Source: Epiperipatus broadwayi (lineage: Eukaryota > Onychophora > Udeonychophora > Euonychophora > Peripatidae). From it: a stretch of 64,000 nucleotides of DNA. Location: positions 3,449,420-3,513,419 of the forward strand of contig JAQFVV010012510.1 in assembly GCA_028023455.1 (NCBI GenBank), read 5' to 3'. How positions within the stretch are numbered: position 1 is the stretch's first letter; the number at the start of each line of letters is the position of its first letter. Position numbers and translations under genes: made by a program. Below the pieces are notes generated by a model that saw only the letters and a list, made by a program, of their open reading frames with translations, made no database searches and was not told the DNA's origin. This document shows, one piece after another, positions 1 through 12,954 of the stretch.

Positions 1-1840
1 TGCTCTTACAAAAGCTCTCATCTGCAATCAATTTTTGTATCCTTATTTAATTATTAATAAGTTCATTAAATCTATAATTACATTTCCAATTTCAAATTAT
101 CATAAGACTGAATTATAAACATTAGCAATCATTTAATAAACCACATCTATATTTCATTTAGAGCTTAATTTCAAAAACCTTCCTTTCTATTAACTGAAAG
201 ATGGCTTTTTGATTTCCTTTTGAGGCCTTAAAAAAATCAAGTAAGACAAATGCTGGACGATTATGTTCCCATCTTGGTAATTTATAAGTTAACAAGCATG
301 TACGAACTGCATATCAAGCTTGTCAGCATTATATTTGAGATTAAAACTAAGAAAACACCACGGACTTCCTTCACAGACACCCAATAGCTCTTAACTGAAA
401 TATCAGTTGGGTTTATATGAAGACAGGATCAATGGGTGTATGTGAATGATAAGTTTCTTTTATACTAATAAACATAACAGACAAAATTAAGTATGGTCCT
501 CACTAACAAAAGGCTGTAACCTCATCAATGAAGATCATGACAAAAATCTTCTGATTGGGGACATAAGGTGTCATTTATTGATGACCTTTTATTTAACTAT
601 TTACAATGTAGATCATTTTCAAGTGAAGAAAGATTACATGAGTTGGAAGAACTATTTACTTATGAGATATTGTCAGATTTTGTCAAGTTACAAGAAAAGG
701 TAAAGAAATTATATGAAAAATGTATATATAATTTTATTATATAAAGGTACAAGTGAATTGTAAATAAAAAATGGAAGAACAACATTATGGAGATTGACAG
801 AATGGCAATATGCCTTCAACTTATTAGAAAATACCAAACACTGATAATTCAAGTTTATTCCCAATAAATTCTCATTATGATATAGAAATAATAAAAAAAT
901 TACATAACCATATAGATGTTTGTTCAGAACAACATTCTATACAAATTTATAAAAAATTAGTTCCAAATCTATACACAATACAATCTTATCATTTTAATAT
1001 ATATACAATGTCCATGGCAGTGGTAATTTTTCTTTTGGCATTTTCTATATATTTAATTGCATCATAAATAACATTTTCTTAGAAATCTTCCCAATGCTCT
1101 GTGAATTTCTTCACAAATTAGACCAGATATATACTTCACTTCATCATGGAAGATTTTAATGTTAGAATTATTAAAACAATTGAAAAATGAAAGTGCTATG
1201 GGAAAATTTAGTTATAAAGACAAAAAATGAGAAAGAATACATACTTGTGGAATTTGCAAAAAAAAAAAAAATGTACTTTATAAATTCCTTCTTTGAAAAG
1301 AAAAGTTAAGTGGAAATAGTCATGGAAGCATCCAAATAAAGATAGAGGGAAATTGTTTTGCATTTTGATTAACAGAGAAACTATAATTTTCTTAAAAGAA
1401 ACAACATAAGAAGTGATCATTAATGTCAGAAATGTAAATAAAAATCTGAACAGATAAAAACTATTAAAAAAGAATCAATATTAACAACAGATATCCTTAA
1501 TCTTCATAAAACTAATAAATTTAAATTAGAACTTGCAAATCATTTAAAAATATTAACAAACTTCAAAGATAGCTTGACTTGACTGAGATCACTAAAAAGA
1601 TATTTGATATACAAATAGATGTTACAAAAAAGCAGCAATTCACTAATAAATTTCCAACTAAGAAAATAAGAAATATGAAAATATTTTTAAATGATCTATT
1701 TAAAATAATTAAATATCTAGAGCTCTATAAAATGGTATAGAAAAAATTAATGATAACATGGTAAAATATAATAACGATGATAAAGAAAACTAAAAAAAAA
1801 AAACAAAAGGCATAGTATAAAATAAAAGAATTATAAAGAA
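1..1840. other. AT-rich DNA without recognisable genes
   Basis: Very AT-rich, with short homopolymer runs and no frame resembling a known protein. It may include the unrecognisable 5' end of the RTE-type relic that becomes readable from about 1850. Confidence 0.6.
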
Positions 1841-1849
1841 AATTGTTTC

Positions 1850-3355
1850 AGAAATATGAACAGATGGCTGCATTATTAAAAAAAGATATAACATCATGAA
1901 GTGACTTGAAGAATTTTATAAAGAACTTTATAAATAGTCTGTTATTAATAATAAAAGATAAAAAAAAATCAAAAACAGTATAAACCTTTTGAAATTCCAA
2001 CATTTCAATTAAAGAAGTAAGATGTGCAAATAAATCTATAAAAAATGGAAAAGCTTTAATAGATGATTGGAAGAATGCAATAGTTATAAAAATATTTTAA
2101 AAAAATGAAAAAGAAGATATTGAAAATTAAAGATCAGTATTTATACAAGACCTTTACTAAAATCATTATAATTGATCTACAATGAACTAAATTAAAACTA
2201 ACCAAATGAGCAAGCTGGATTTGCAAGTGAAGAGAAGTTATAGAAAATGTCAATGAATATGAATAGCCAATGTAATTAGGATTTATAAGAATAGATCTTG
2301 CCCCCTACTCTAAATCATCTATTGTAAGATCGAGTAACCAATAGTTATTAGACATTATAGTTCTATAATATTCCCATTTCCAGATTGGTTTCTGGCTTTT
2401 GCTTTCATCAGTGATAGCTAGGACTCAAATCAGGAATAATTAATTTTTGCATCTAATGGTCACTTTTTTTTCTTTATACTGTTCAAGCTAAAAATCATAA
2501 AATCCCAAGATTTTCAATCCAAACTAGCTTGCTGTAAAGTAAGGAGATTTGCTCTTGAATATATAAAAAAGTTATATGATATTGCTATTTTGGATGTGTA
2601 GATTATTAAAAGACATTTGAATTTAAGAATATTTCTGCAGTGCTTAATTAAAGCATTAGAACCTCAAGATATAATCTAATCCCTGAAAAAGCATCTATTA
2701 GACTGTCCAGTAAATGGCAGTTTTATGGGAAATATTTTGAGGATTAAAACGGGAAGCTAATGAAATAATTAATGATGATTACTTAAATCATCTAGATTTT
2801 GCAAATGATGTTATTTTTGCAAAGAATGCACTGGATCTTCAAGAAATGTTGCAAGAGCTATCACATTATTGAACAAATGAAGCCATAATGAATTAAATTA
2901 ATCTTAGAATTAATTTGGATAAAGTGCTATATGCCTACTTGTTTGATAAGAAAATATTTTAATAAATGTGTTTTACCATATTTACTTATGTGTAGCAGAT
3001 TTAGATATTTAACAGAAAAGTAATAAACAAATTTCAAACCACACTGTGAAGAATGAAGAAATGTTGGAATAACAAAGAGATCGAAAACAAAATAAATAAG
3101 TGAAAAAATGAATAGATATCACTGAACTCAGCGGAAGATTTAATAGATTGAAAAGAAGTTGGGCTGGGCATCTCACTTGAAGAGATGCAAAGTAATCGTA
3201 AAAAGTTAGAAAAAGACCATGCATGAGAAAGATGGAGGATAGTTTTCAGAAGTTATGTGAAAAAAGTTAACTTATGCAATGGAGAAAGGGGATTCAACTT
3301 GGAAAGACTTTCGTTCTGCAGTGAACCAAGACTGTCAGAAATGATAAGTTTCAGC
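1850..3355 (+). mobile_element. RTE-type LINE remnant, plus strand
   Basis: Translating the three plus frames piecemeal gives reverse-transcriptase fragments in the right order. NEQAGFASEE is near 2200-2240. DDYLNHLDFANDVIFAKN is near 2775-2825, with FAND where a live enzyme has FADD. LDLQEMLQELSHY comes next, followed by MLGITKRDRKQNK- and SWAGHLT-like C-terminal pieces at 3060-3180. Stops and frameshifts are everywhere. About 2290-2560 does not fit the element and contains a degenerate copy of the repeat family described at 39788, so a second insertion is likely. This is a dead copy, and its 5' limit is uncertain. Confidence 0.6.
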
Positions 3356-4980
3356 CAAAGTTCTTAGGAAACTTAATCCAGTACATATCTAAATTGCTAA
3401 ATGCTCTGACCTTGATAGTTGTTGTTTTGTTTTTTTTTAAAAAAAGTTATAATTTTTAAAAGCATTTTCTGACAAAAATTAAAATGAAAAAAAGTAATGC
3501 TTATAACTCCTTTGTTTTATAAATAGTATTTAAATCATACTAATTTTATTATGAAATGATGTTTGATTATACTTTCATATCCACCTCCTATTTATGCTTG
3601 TTCAAATGAAATTAGAATAAATATTAAATAAGTTAGTTTTTAATTCAATCACTTTGCGCATGAAAAATATTTATTGCAAGAATATATTTTGCATGGCAAA
3701 TTTTCTCTTTTTTAAAAAAATGTCAAGAGAATACTAATGAAAGTAAAAGGTATTTATTTAAAAAATAGTATGATAAATATTTTTTTGCACACCCTGACAG
3801 TATCAATCACTTCATGATTATTTTTTAATTTGTTATGCTATTTATTCATTATAAACAAGTAAAACTTTGCATTTGATTTATTAACTAATTCCGTCATCCT
3901 CCCTCTTTACGCATATAAAACATGCAAAATATTTTAAAATATTAACATTCTATTCACTATTTATTAAACAACAAACCAAATATGCACATGTAATAAAATA
4001 CTATATTTGCATTTATCCTTGTGCTATCAAAGTACAGTAGTTTCAATAAAGTAAGGCTCAAACTGAAGATGGGGAGACACTATAACAAACCATTTTCACA
4101 ATCGGTGCGATTTTCAGCTTTAAAACAAATTAAGATGTTAGGCAAAATAGATATTATAAATAAGTCCTGCATACTTATTGATCCTCATTGATGTGTATGA
4201 GCCTCTGGGGGATCTTTGATTGATGATCATTAAATTAAAGGAGAGTAATAAAAATATTAAGATATATGTTATAAATATTAAAAAGGGCCTTTTTTTTTTT
4301 TTAATTTGGCGTTGGAATCCAAAAATTCTAACTATGCCACTGATATTGATAACGCCACCCCAATTAATTTTCATTAGAGTCTTAATGTTTAGAGCAACAC
4401 TATCAAATAATTTTTTAAAAAACCCTTACAGTAATTAGAAATAGAAAATAATGGCGTTCTTCGGCGTGCAGTAGTTGATTTCTGATGTTTACGGCCCTAT
4501 CTGAGAAGAAAACAGTCCTGACGGGAGATGAAATATGCATTCGTTCACGAAACAAATAGATTTTAGTAATAAGTATACTATTATCGATTAGCAAACTAGA
4601 CAATAAACAATCGACTTAATTCTTAAATGTTATTTTGAAAATACTGTGTCATACCAAAAAAAAAATCATAAATTAATCTAAAGCTTTCTCCACTAAATAT
4701 ATTTTACTTCAAATTACGCAAATAAATTTTTTATAAAAACATACATTTATACATTTGTTTACTATTATTAAAAAAAAAACTTCACACGATATCACAATAA
4801 ATGTGTTATATTTATAAAGTTTATATTTTTAATAACATAAATAATAAACATAATATTTGCCAAATTTTAGTTTAAAATTAGTTTTAATTTAATTTTAAAA
4901 AAATATATAAAGTTAATTAGTATGTAAACAAAATCTAAGTAACGTCGTAAAACAAGACGCTTGTTATTCAAAGCTCAAGG
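3356..4980. other. Intergenic AT-rich DNA
   Basis: No protein-like frame was recognised here. A slightly less AT-rich patch lies around 4450-4560. Short ORFs on both strands at 4138-4603 overlap one another and resemble nothing known. Confidence 0.5.
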
Positions 4981-5009
4981 AAATCAAAGAATATTTCTAA
5001 TTTTTCTAC

Positions 5010-5253
5010 CTACCATGACAGAAATATATTTTTCAGCAATCTGAATACTTTTACTTTTTTCTTTTAAATCTTCAGGAAGCGACAGAGACAAAAAATCAGT
5101 ATTTGCACCAATATTACGATGAGAATTTACGGTAGGACGATTTTGAGCGGAAGACATAATTTTTCGTTTATCCACGTAATAGACAACAAATAAAATAGCG
5201 AGTCCAATTATAATCAAAACAAATTGTCGATTTAATCGAATACCACTCGTCAT
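5010..5253 (-). CDS. Putative first exon of a membrane-anchored protein
   Basis: An ATG at 5253 is preceded by an in-frame TAA four codons upstream. It opens a frame for MTSGIRLNRQ, then a strong hydrophobic segment at about residues 11-27 (FVLIIIGLAILFVVYYV), then a basic DKRK and a hydrophilic stem. This looks like the signal anchor of a type II or tail-exposed ER/Golgi protein. A good splice donor follows codon 80 (ATG|gtaggt at 5014), or ends about four bases later (AG|gtagaa); the frame stops soon after at 4984. Later exons would lie at lower coordinates or outside the window, and none was recognised. The protein family was not identified. A chance ORF remains possible, but the anchor, upstream stop and donor together favour a real exon. 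Confidence 0.45.
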
Positions 5254-5256
5254 TAC

Positions 5257-5770
5257 ATCAGGTTATTATCTACAAGTACTTCCTTTTATTTTAATCTACA
5301 TAAATAGCTAATCACAAGAATAATCATAACATTATCTCTAAGGACAAGAAACAGAAAATAAATAAATAAATATTTTTACAATCCTTCACCAGGGGGCAAT
5401 AAAAATCTTAGCCACGAAAGCAGTTCAAAACAATATTATATTGATGTATTGCAGACTATAGATTATTTTTTATTAGGAGCGAGTAACAGATGTTTAAAAA
5501 AAAAACTGAAAACAAATCCTTATATAAAAACATGGTTAAGTCTAGAAATCGCGACTCACTTTGAAGAATCTTACTTTTATTATTAAATTCATTTTTAATG
5601 AAAAAAATTCACATTTTTGAGAATATTATTTTTTTATTATTACACGTTTATATATAAAAGAAAACAAATATATATCAACATGTTTATATTTAGAAATTAT
5701 TCTACGACAGTAAATACATGTGGTGACGTTTCATACATTACTATTATTTAAGATTTGAATAAAGACTTTG
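5257..5770. other. Upstream flank of the putative membrane-protein exon
   Basis: AT-rich DNA that would hold the promoter if the exon at 5253 is real. No distinct promoter element can be picked out with confidence. Confidence 0.35.
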
Positions 5771-5774
5771 TCAG

Positions 5775-6420
5775 TATACTTGTACAAAGGGTGGGGTGAT
5801 TGGGTTTGGAGAATTGTTCAGTGTTGTAGTGGCAAAGAATGGGACAGAAGAATAGATGCATTAATAAAAAATAGGGAGTTGAAAAACTAGTACGGAGAGT
5901 AAAGAGTTTAAATATATATATAGAAGTAAACAGAATATTCGGTGTGAGTTAATTTACAATAATCGCAAGGAAAAGTAGTTTACTGTAGCAACAACAACAA
6001 CAAAAAGAATTGACACATAAATGGAGAAATGTGGGTGCTTTAGTCTGCAAGTTATGTAAGAAAGGCATTGAAAATATTAGGCATCTGCTAATTGAATGGA
6101 AAAGCTTACAAGTAGAAAGGGTACAAATAATGAAAATATGGAAGAATAAATATAAACAAAGTGATTATACAGAAAGTGGGTTCTTAGTTTTTATGCTGGG
6201 TTTGGAAAAAGATAAGGGGGATCTAGATATAAAGGCCATAGAATGGACAACGTTGATGTTGTGGAAATGAGATGGAGCAAGGTAGAGAAGAATATTGGAA
6301 AAACTTAGGGTGAGGAATGGAAAGGGAAGGTGGATAACACGTTTCTTTGGGCATAGTGGCTGAAAGATTTCTGATTTCGATAAAAAAAGAAGCGATAGCG
6401 CATCCCATTACAAAAACAAT
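5775..6420 (+). mobile_element. 3' fragment of a non-LTR retrotransposon
   Basis: The fragment is co-linear with the 3' part of the LINE at 42890-44705. Shared phrases include a block matching the ALIKNRELE region, then [20 protein letters not shown] at 6040-6100 and YTESGFLVF. In the sister copy the motif is a CCHC zinc-finger-like C-x2-C-x7-H-x4-C; here the last cysteine is tryptophan. The copy is 5'-truncated and frameshifted, so it is a dead insertion. It shows that the family has at least two copies in 64 kb. Confidence 0.7.
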
Positions 6421-6762
6421 AGAAATATTGCAAATTAAATTTACATTTTAAAACAGTCTACTGAAATACTGTATTATCAAACAATATTCGATTTATAAAT
6501 CTGTTCAATTCAGTTCATTGCCTTATTACTAAACTTGTAGATTAATTTCTTAATAATCAGAAAACTCTCTATTCATATATAATTCTAATTAATTAATATT
6601 TACTTTCCTTATTTTAAGAATAACAATTGTATTTGCAGAATGCATAAAGCCTTTGACTGCACATTATTCTGGAAGGAAGATTTCAATTGAAGTAATTTGA
6701 ACATCACTGCAGTGCATACAGCAGTTAGACTTTTGCAATGAGAAGTCAATCAACTAGACAGC

Positions 6763-8240
6763 CATCATCATCATTTTCAACCATTATCAATCCATTGCAG
6801 GATGGTCCAAGTTCAATCCATCTCTGATCTCTAGCCTATTCTCTACATCATCCCTGCACATACTAGGTCTTTTACAATTTCTTGGAATTCAGTTTAAGAT
6901 TTAAATTGTTCATCTATTATCATCTCTTCTAGCAATATGTCCAGCCCAACTCCATTCTAGTCTCTTAATTCTTTCAATAATGTTAGTAACACCTATTGTT
7001 CTCTTACCCATGTATTTCATTTTTGAACTTTTCTTTTTACTTCTAACATGCATCTCTCCAAACTTCTTTGACTGGTCTGAAGTCTCCATATTGCTCTTCT
7101 ATTCAAGTGTCCAAGTCTCAGATCCATAAATAGGAACTGGTAAAACATTTTTATTAAAAACTTTCTTTTTCAAACAATTAGACATATTTCCTTTTAATAT
7201 TAAGTTATTTCTACCAAAAGCATTCCAACCAAATTTAATTCTGTGATTAAATTCATCCATTATGTTTCCATTTGTAGTAATAATCCGACCAAAGTATTTG
7301 TAGTTGTTAACTTCTAATGCTTCATTATCAATCTTCATTTTCATCTTTTGAGTAGTATTTTTTTTAACATTTACCTTCAGTTTTATTTTCAGCTGATAAC
7401 TCTTGCAACATTTCCTGAAGCATTATTTGCAAAATCTACATGTTTTAAATAATCTCTATTTAGTTTTACTCCTTTAGTTTCTCAATTTAATCCACAAAAT
7501 ACTTCTTATAGCACTGCTGTAAAAGGTTTTTGAGATATGGAATCACCCTGTCTTACACCCTTCTTAATGTTAACCTTCCTAATACCAGTATGTAATCTAA
7601 TTGTCACTGTTGCATTTTTATTAATATTCTTCAGAATATGACAATATTCTGGATTTATACCTTGATGATCCAATGCTTTAATCACTAAATAAATGCTCAG
7701 AGACTCAAATGAATTTTCATAATCTACAAATCCAAAGCATACTGACAACTCATATTCATTGTTTCTTTTTATAACTTCTCTCAATACTTGATATGATTTA
7801 CTGTACTAAAACCACTTTCAAATCCAACTTGTTTTCGTTAGTTGAAATTCAAAGTTCACTTTAGATGACTTAATTATCTTGATAAAAATTTTGTTAAAAA
7901 CTGATAAAAGATTGATAGATCTGTAATGTTTAATATCTTTTTTATCACCTTTTTAAAATATTAATACTGCATTCTTCCAATCATCTTGACTATCTTTATC
8001 ATTTAGACATTTGGTAAATAACTTGCCAAAAAATTTTCTATTCCTACATCTGCTTCTTTTAAGATATCGATTATAATTCCATGATTATCTGGAGCTTTTC
8101 CCTTTTTCATAAATTTAATTTCATTTAAAATCCTGGGTAATTTAGCAGTATGAAATGTAAATATCATGTTTGCCTATTTTGATTTCAATAGATCAAATAT
8201 TTTGTGTAATGATCCAATCACTGACTATATGGAGAAATCA
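6763..8240 (-). mobile_element. RTE-type LINE, 5'-truncated, minus strand
   Basis: Two open pieces remain. The one at 7784-7506 reads VCFGFVDYENSFESL, then HQGINPEYCHILKNI and KKGVRQGDSISQK, which are reverse-transcriptase blocks. The one at 7344-7099 reads KYFGRIITTNGNIMDEFNHR and ends VLPVPIYGSETWTL, the typical RTE C-terminal thumb. The FADD region between them (about 7380-7500) is broken. The 3' end has the family's trinucleotide tail (ATGATGATG on the minus strand). The active site and continuity are lost. Confidence 0.8.
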
Positions 8241-8344
8241 TCTTAATTTTATTACATCAAAATATGATTTTTTTTTTTAAAAATGATATTAAAGTTCTTA
8301 AAAGCAGATAGTGTTTACACTTCTTTAATAATGAAAATAATCAA

Positions 8345-8545
8345 TAAATATCATTATCTTCAACCATTATCAATCCAGCGCAGATGGTCACTAGTTTAAT
8401 CCTGTTTCTCCAATCTCTAGCTCTTTCCCACACCACACTTCCTTATTTGATCTATCTATCACATATGTGGTCTCTTCCTAGGTCTTTTACAATTTCTTGG
8501 AATCTGGTTTTAGATTTCAACTGCCCTATATATAAAATATAAGCA
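8345..8545 (-). mobile_element. Short 3' end of a further RTE-type LINE
   Basis: This about 200-bp piece repeats the 3' end of the 6763-8240 element in the same orientation (CAACCATTATCAATCC, then the TCTTTTACAATTTCTTGGAA block). It carries no coding part. It is either an independent, strongly 5'-truncated insertion or a duplication of its neighbour. Confidence 0.65.
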
Positions 8546-8584
8546 TTTCTGAAAACATCCTAATTTATTAATAGTGTATGTCGT

Positions 8585-9180
8585 TAACAAAATATCGCAG
8601 AATAGACTTCCACGTGGTTCAGTTCTATCATCTACTCCATTTAATATATTCAACAATAATCATCCAAAAATAGAATACAGAACATTTTCTGTACTGATAA
8701 TATTGCCTTGATTTCATATAAGTCCTTTCTAGAAAAAGAAAATTATTTATGAAAAGTTTGAAATTTTTATTGAAAATTGGAATCTTATCCTTAATCTATA
8801 AAGACAAAATATTCAACACTACATATATAGATTTTAAATTTCTGAAATATGACACCATCACTGCTGCTTAAAAGTAATTTTGGACTGTAGTCCATTTTAT
8901 CTCCTTTATTTGTTAAAGATTAGATGTAAAATAATTTATAAATACAAATATCCTTGGAAAACTGGTTGGTGTTATTCAAGACTGTGAAGCAGTTATTCTA
9001 AACACAGACTTCCTGAGCAGTAGCCTATTCTAGTATTCAATACTATGCTCCTATATGGAGAAAAAAATCCTCACACTGAATTTCTGGATATGCTATTAAA
9101 TGTTATCTTGAGAAATATTATTGGTACATTCCTATGACATAGCTTCCCATTCTTTTATACATTTCTCCACTAGATGTCAT
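8585..9180 (+). mobile_element. Jockey/I-like LINE fragment (low confidence)
   Basis: Plus-strand frames give RLPRGSVLSSTPFNIFNNNH near 8605-8665, resembling the PQGSVLSPxLFNIYIND block of jockey-like reverse transcriptases. Disconnected frames that could be the thumb region follow up to about 9170. There are many stops. The first block is convincing and the rest is guesswork. Confidence 0.4.
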
Positions 9181-9189
9181 AAGACAAGA

Positions 9190-9427
9190 TATTAACAGAA
9201 GCAAAACTCTCCATAAAGTAGTGCCAACCAGACAAGCCAGAGTAATCAATGGATGCATCCCTAGCTAGTGCCTACTCATCCAATATCCCCAGACTAGTTT
9301 CTGGCTTGTGGTCTTCATCATTGAGGAGTCTTAGATCTGAGAGCACTGCACCGAAATCTTAGGATCTAATACAACAGCTTGTATAAGCACAAGAAAAAGT
9401 AATCATGTGATGCTTAGTAGTTTGAGA
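9190..9427 (+). repeat. Copy 1 of the CATCACATGATCAC repeat family (partial)
   Basis: This copy matches the family described at 39788-40262: AAAACTCTCCATA, then TAGTGCCTACTCATCCAATA, TCCCCAGACTAGTTTCTGGC and GGATCTAATACAAC, ending near GTAATCATGTGATG. The central hairpin-plus-GAAAC motif is readable on the minus strand. No coding capacity. Confidence 0.75.
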
Positions 9428-9429
9428 CA

Positions 9430-11320
9430 AGATAATTCTCACAAAATGTATAAAAAGCTATTAAGCAGATATTTTTATCATAACTTAGGATTTGACCACT
9501 TAAGTTATGGTCCTCTGAATGTTTAATCAAAAAACTTTTCAAACAACCCAAAGAATTACGTTATGAAAAATAGAATGATCTTCATAGAGTGAGTCTCATC
9601 AACAGGTTTATAATTTGTGTTTTTATTTGTTTCAAAAGTAGAATTTAAAATCTTCTGTCTTAATGATTATCTAATTTATATCAGATATGATGTCACTGGA
9701 AACCCTATTTTATGGTTGAAATCTCTGCATATTTTTGAACAATCAGTTGCTTTAAAAATATGTATTCGTATTCTAAATAAATACCAATAAGTATGCAAAT
9801 CCTAAATCTAACCAAAATAAGAAACTTTTGTGCATCCCTAAATTTTAAATTAAGTTTTAAAATATTATAAAACTATATTACTAAATTCAATAATTATATA
9901 AATGTCAATATTTATTTCTTACTTAGCCAGTAGTGGATAGTATTATTTACTATTTTTGCTTAAAAACAAATGAATCTAAGATTAGAGAGAACTGCTCCAT
10001 TCCTCAAAAGCAGATAAGAATATGAAATAATAGAAAAACTGGTAATTAGACATTTAATTAATCAAGTCATTGACTGATTAATAATTCCACAATTTAAATT
10101 ATGATTAGCCATAAAATTATTCATCAAATCCATTTCCTATCGTGAATTCCCTTAAGTCTAACATTTTACAAACACAAACGGCTGTATATTTTTGCATAAA
10201 GGATCAAGGTGTGTAAATGAAAGTAAACATGATTGGGCGCAATGAGGTTAAGTATAACAGAATTAAAAAAATTAAGGATATAATAATATCTGCAATTAAT
10301 ATAATAAAAAACAATAGCTTTTATTTACATAAAGTACAGGATTAGAATGAGCTCATCTCAAAGCTTAACAAACGCAAATAGCAGATAACTTTTTTAAAAA
10401 TAGCATGTGCTTTTTTTTTTTTTACAAACTGCTTTTCACAGACTTCTTGAAGGTACTGGAAGTCTTTACTGTGATCATTGATATTTGCAAGATTTCTGGG
10501 AAATTTTTGTAATAATGACTTGTACCTTCACTTCTAAATACAACTTCGATTGTTCAGTTTAAACTGTCCTGTAGATTTTTTTTCCATACTGTGTCAACCA
10601 TAATTGATTTTTGAGGCAGATTATTATACTCTACTTGGCAAAGAAGGTATGATTTAAAATTAATATGCTCTAGCAATCAACTGGAGAAACGTATTAATTT
10701 TAAAAAAAAACATTGAGATATCTTTGTCTTCTTAGCATGTATAATAAATCAAATAATAACCTATCGGTTTTGTTCAGATTACCAAACACTACCAAACTAT
10801 TATTTAGCTATAAAGTTTTCTGATTAGCTTTTCTTGTAAAAATATAAAGCTCGAACAACAGATAATAAATTCAATAAACAATTCCGATGACCAATCACAA
10901 TACTACTTTACCAATCAGTTATTTGACTAACTAATCAAAAGATAAATTGTTCATTTGTCTTTCTTTTGATTAAATATAAAAATTGCTATTTGTTTTAATT
11001 TTAGCTTCTGTACAAGAAATCAAGATAAGGTTATAAAATTCTCTTGTGGCTAAGTAGTAGTTTGTATATTTTTTAAGTATCCTCTCATTTTGAAAGATGG
11101 AAAGTCAGAATACACAAGACCAATTCCCTTTCAATCCATATTAACATTTCTTCTATATATTATAATTTTTATTTAACATATGGCTTTTATTTTTATATTC
11201 AGCTTGCCTATTAATAAAATACCATAAAAAAACTAATAGAAATTCCAACTTTATCTTTCTTATTGCATTGTCAAATCCATACAATATTAATATCATCTAT
11301 ATTCTTTATTATTTTTTATA
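9430..11320. other. Intergenic AT-rich DNA
   Basis: No protein-like frames and no clear repeat were seen. Poly-A/T runs lie near 10411-10422. Confidence 0.5.
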
Positions 11321-11324
11321 ATGC

Positions 11325-11405
11325 TTTTTACAATCCACAACAGCTCTGAAGAAGATTGCTGGGACAATCGAAACCATCAAAACGCATTGTAAAAAATAAT
11401 AAAGA
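11325..11405. repeat. Small foldback copy of the hairpin-AAAC repeat family
   Basis: The inverted arms TCTTTATTATTTTTTATAAT and GTAAAAAATAATAAAGA flank the plus-strand core CTGAAGAAGATTG-CTGGGA-CAATCGAAAC (11345-11373). The core matches the motif at 18293 and 42381, with compensating changes in the stem (GATTG pairs with CAATC). Confidence 0.6.
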
Positions 11406-11409
11406 ACAT

Positions 11410-12950
11410 GGATTATATTAATATTATAGAAATTTCAACCAGAAGATAGATTCATTAATGACTTTTTAAGGAAATCTTTCAATTCTGTCATTTTACGACA
11501 TTTAATAGTCATTATCTATTTGATTCATGATTTGTATTTGATATCTACATAAATCAATGGCTGTTAAATTCCATTTAGGAAACAAACAGCACAACAGCCA
11601 TGTTAGAATTTGAAAAGAAGAAACATAAAGACATGTAGGTGTCTGAAAATTTCAGATTTTCCACTCAATAGATAACTTTGAGATAAATGCTAACTTTGGG
11701 TTGGTATTTTTAAATCTAGTGTCTGAAGCTACCCTAGCACCTTTCTGAGGAATGCCAAAGCACGAAACCATGGTCAGAGGTTTGGGGGGGGGGGTTCCTG
11801 ACAGAGATATTTTAAATGCTTTCTTTGGTTAAGCATTTATCACAAAGCTTGTTGATCAATTGGCAATGCTCATTGTTTATATCTTACAAGCTTAAGAGAA
11901 TGGGGTCATGTAATCTAGGACTCTATTTTTTTATAAGAAACATAAATGTTTGCTTTTTATACCATAATCCCACAGTTGCTTGAGATCCTTAGTTAGTCAT
12001 CAAAAAAAAAAAGATTATTTATCAATAACAAGTCTTAAAACATAAAACTACATCATGAATAGTTGAAAAATTTGATCTACTTAGCTTTTTATATATTTCC
12101 CGTGAGGTAATCTGATATGTGGTGAAGAAATATATAAAAAAAACCAGGAAGCCATTGCAAAAGAATAGATTTGAGCATGCCAGTAATATTTCTCATAGAA
12201 ATACTTGAATTTCCAGAAGATTATGACAACTTTTCTCCAAACAGGAAAACAGTATTCGCCACTAAAATCAGTGAAGTATTTACAACTTTAAATAGTGCCA
12301 ACCGGCTTTCCAGTGAGATTATTCCTACAAAATATATTAGATCTTGAAATATATAAGTTATGAGATAGATAAATAATAAATAGTCAGAGTAAACTTGAAT
12401 TGCTATAATATATTGAACTAAAACCTCCTGTGTAGCAGTAACTATTATCAGAAGGAAAAATAAATATCAGACAATGAAGGAAAATTAATTAGTAAGAGTT
12501 AAAATACTAATTAAATTTAGAGGGAAGATTAAACTGATAATATACCTACCACTTGGATTTTCTCCAATGAGCTTAATTACTCCAGAAAACAAAAGGACCG
12601 AAAGTATAAAAACTGGAGAAAAAGGAACATGGGCTTTTTTCCATGGTCTTTGAGACAACTGTGAAGCATTGGAAGAAACCAGCTGGGACTGTCTTATTCT
12701 CAGGGTCTCTGCTCTTGACGGTCAATAAAATTACTAGGGCCATAACAGATAACCCTGATTTATTATTTTAAACAACTTAAGGATGGCCAGGGTTGTAAAA
12801 GTATAAGAACTATCTTCAGAACATTATTATTAGTGAATAGACTTACTAAGTGAACAAACTTATTCCTAATTAGCTGCAGTTGGATTATATTAAATTAGAA
12901 TAGCCTTTGATTTATATATATTATACTTATGTATATTACCATGCATATTC
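11410..12950. other. Intergenic AT-rich DNA
   Basis: Nothing recognisable. A G-run lies at 11784-11795. Confidence 0.5.
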
Positions 12951-12954
12951 TAAC

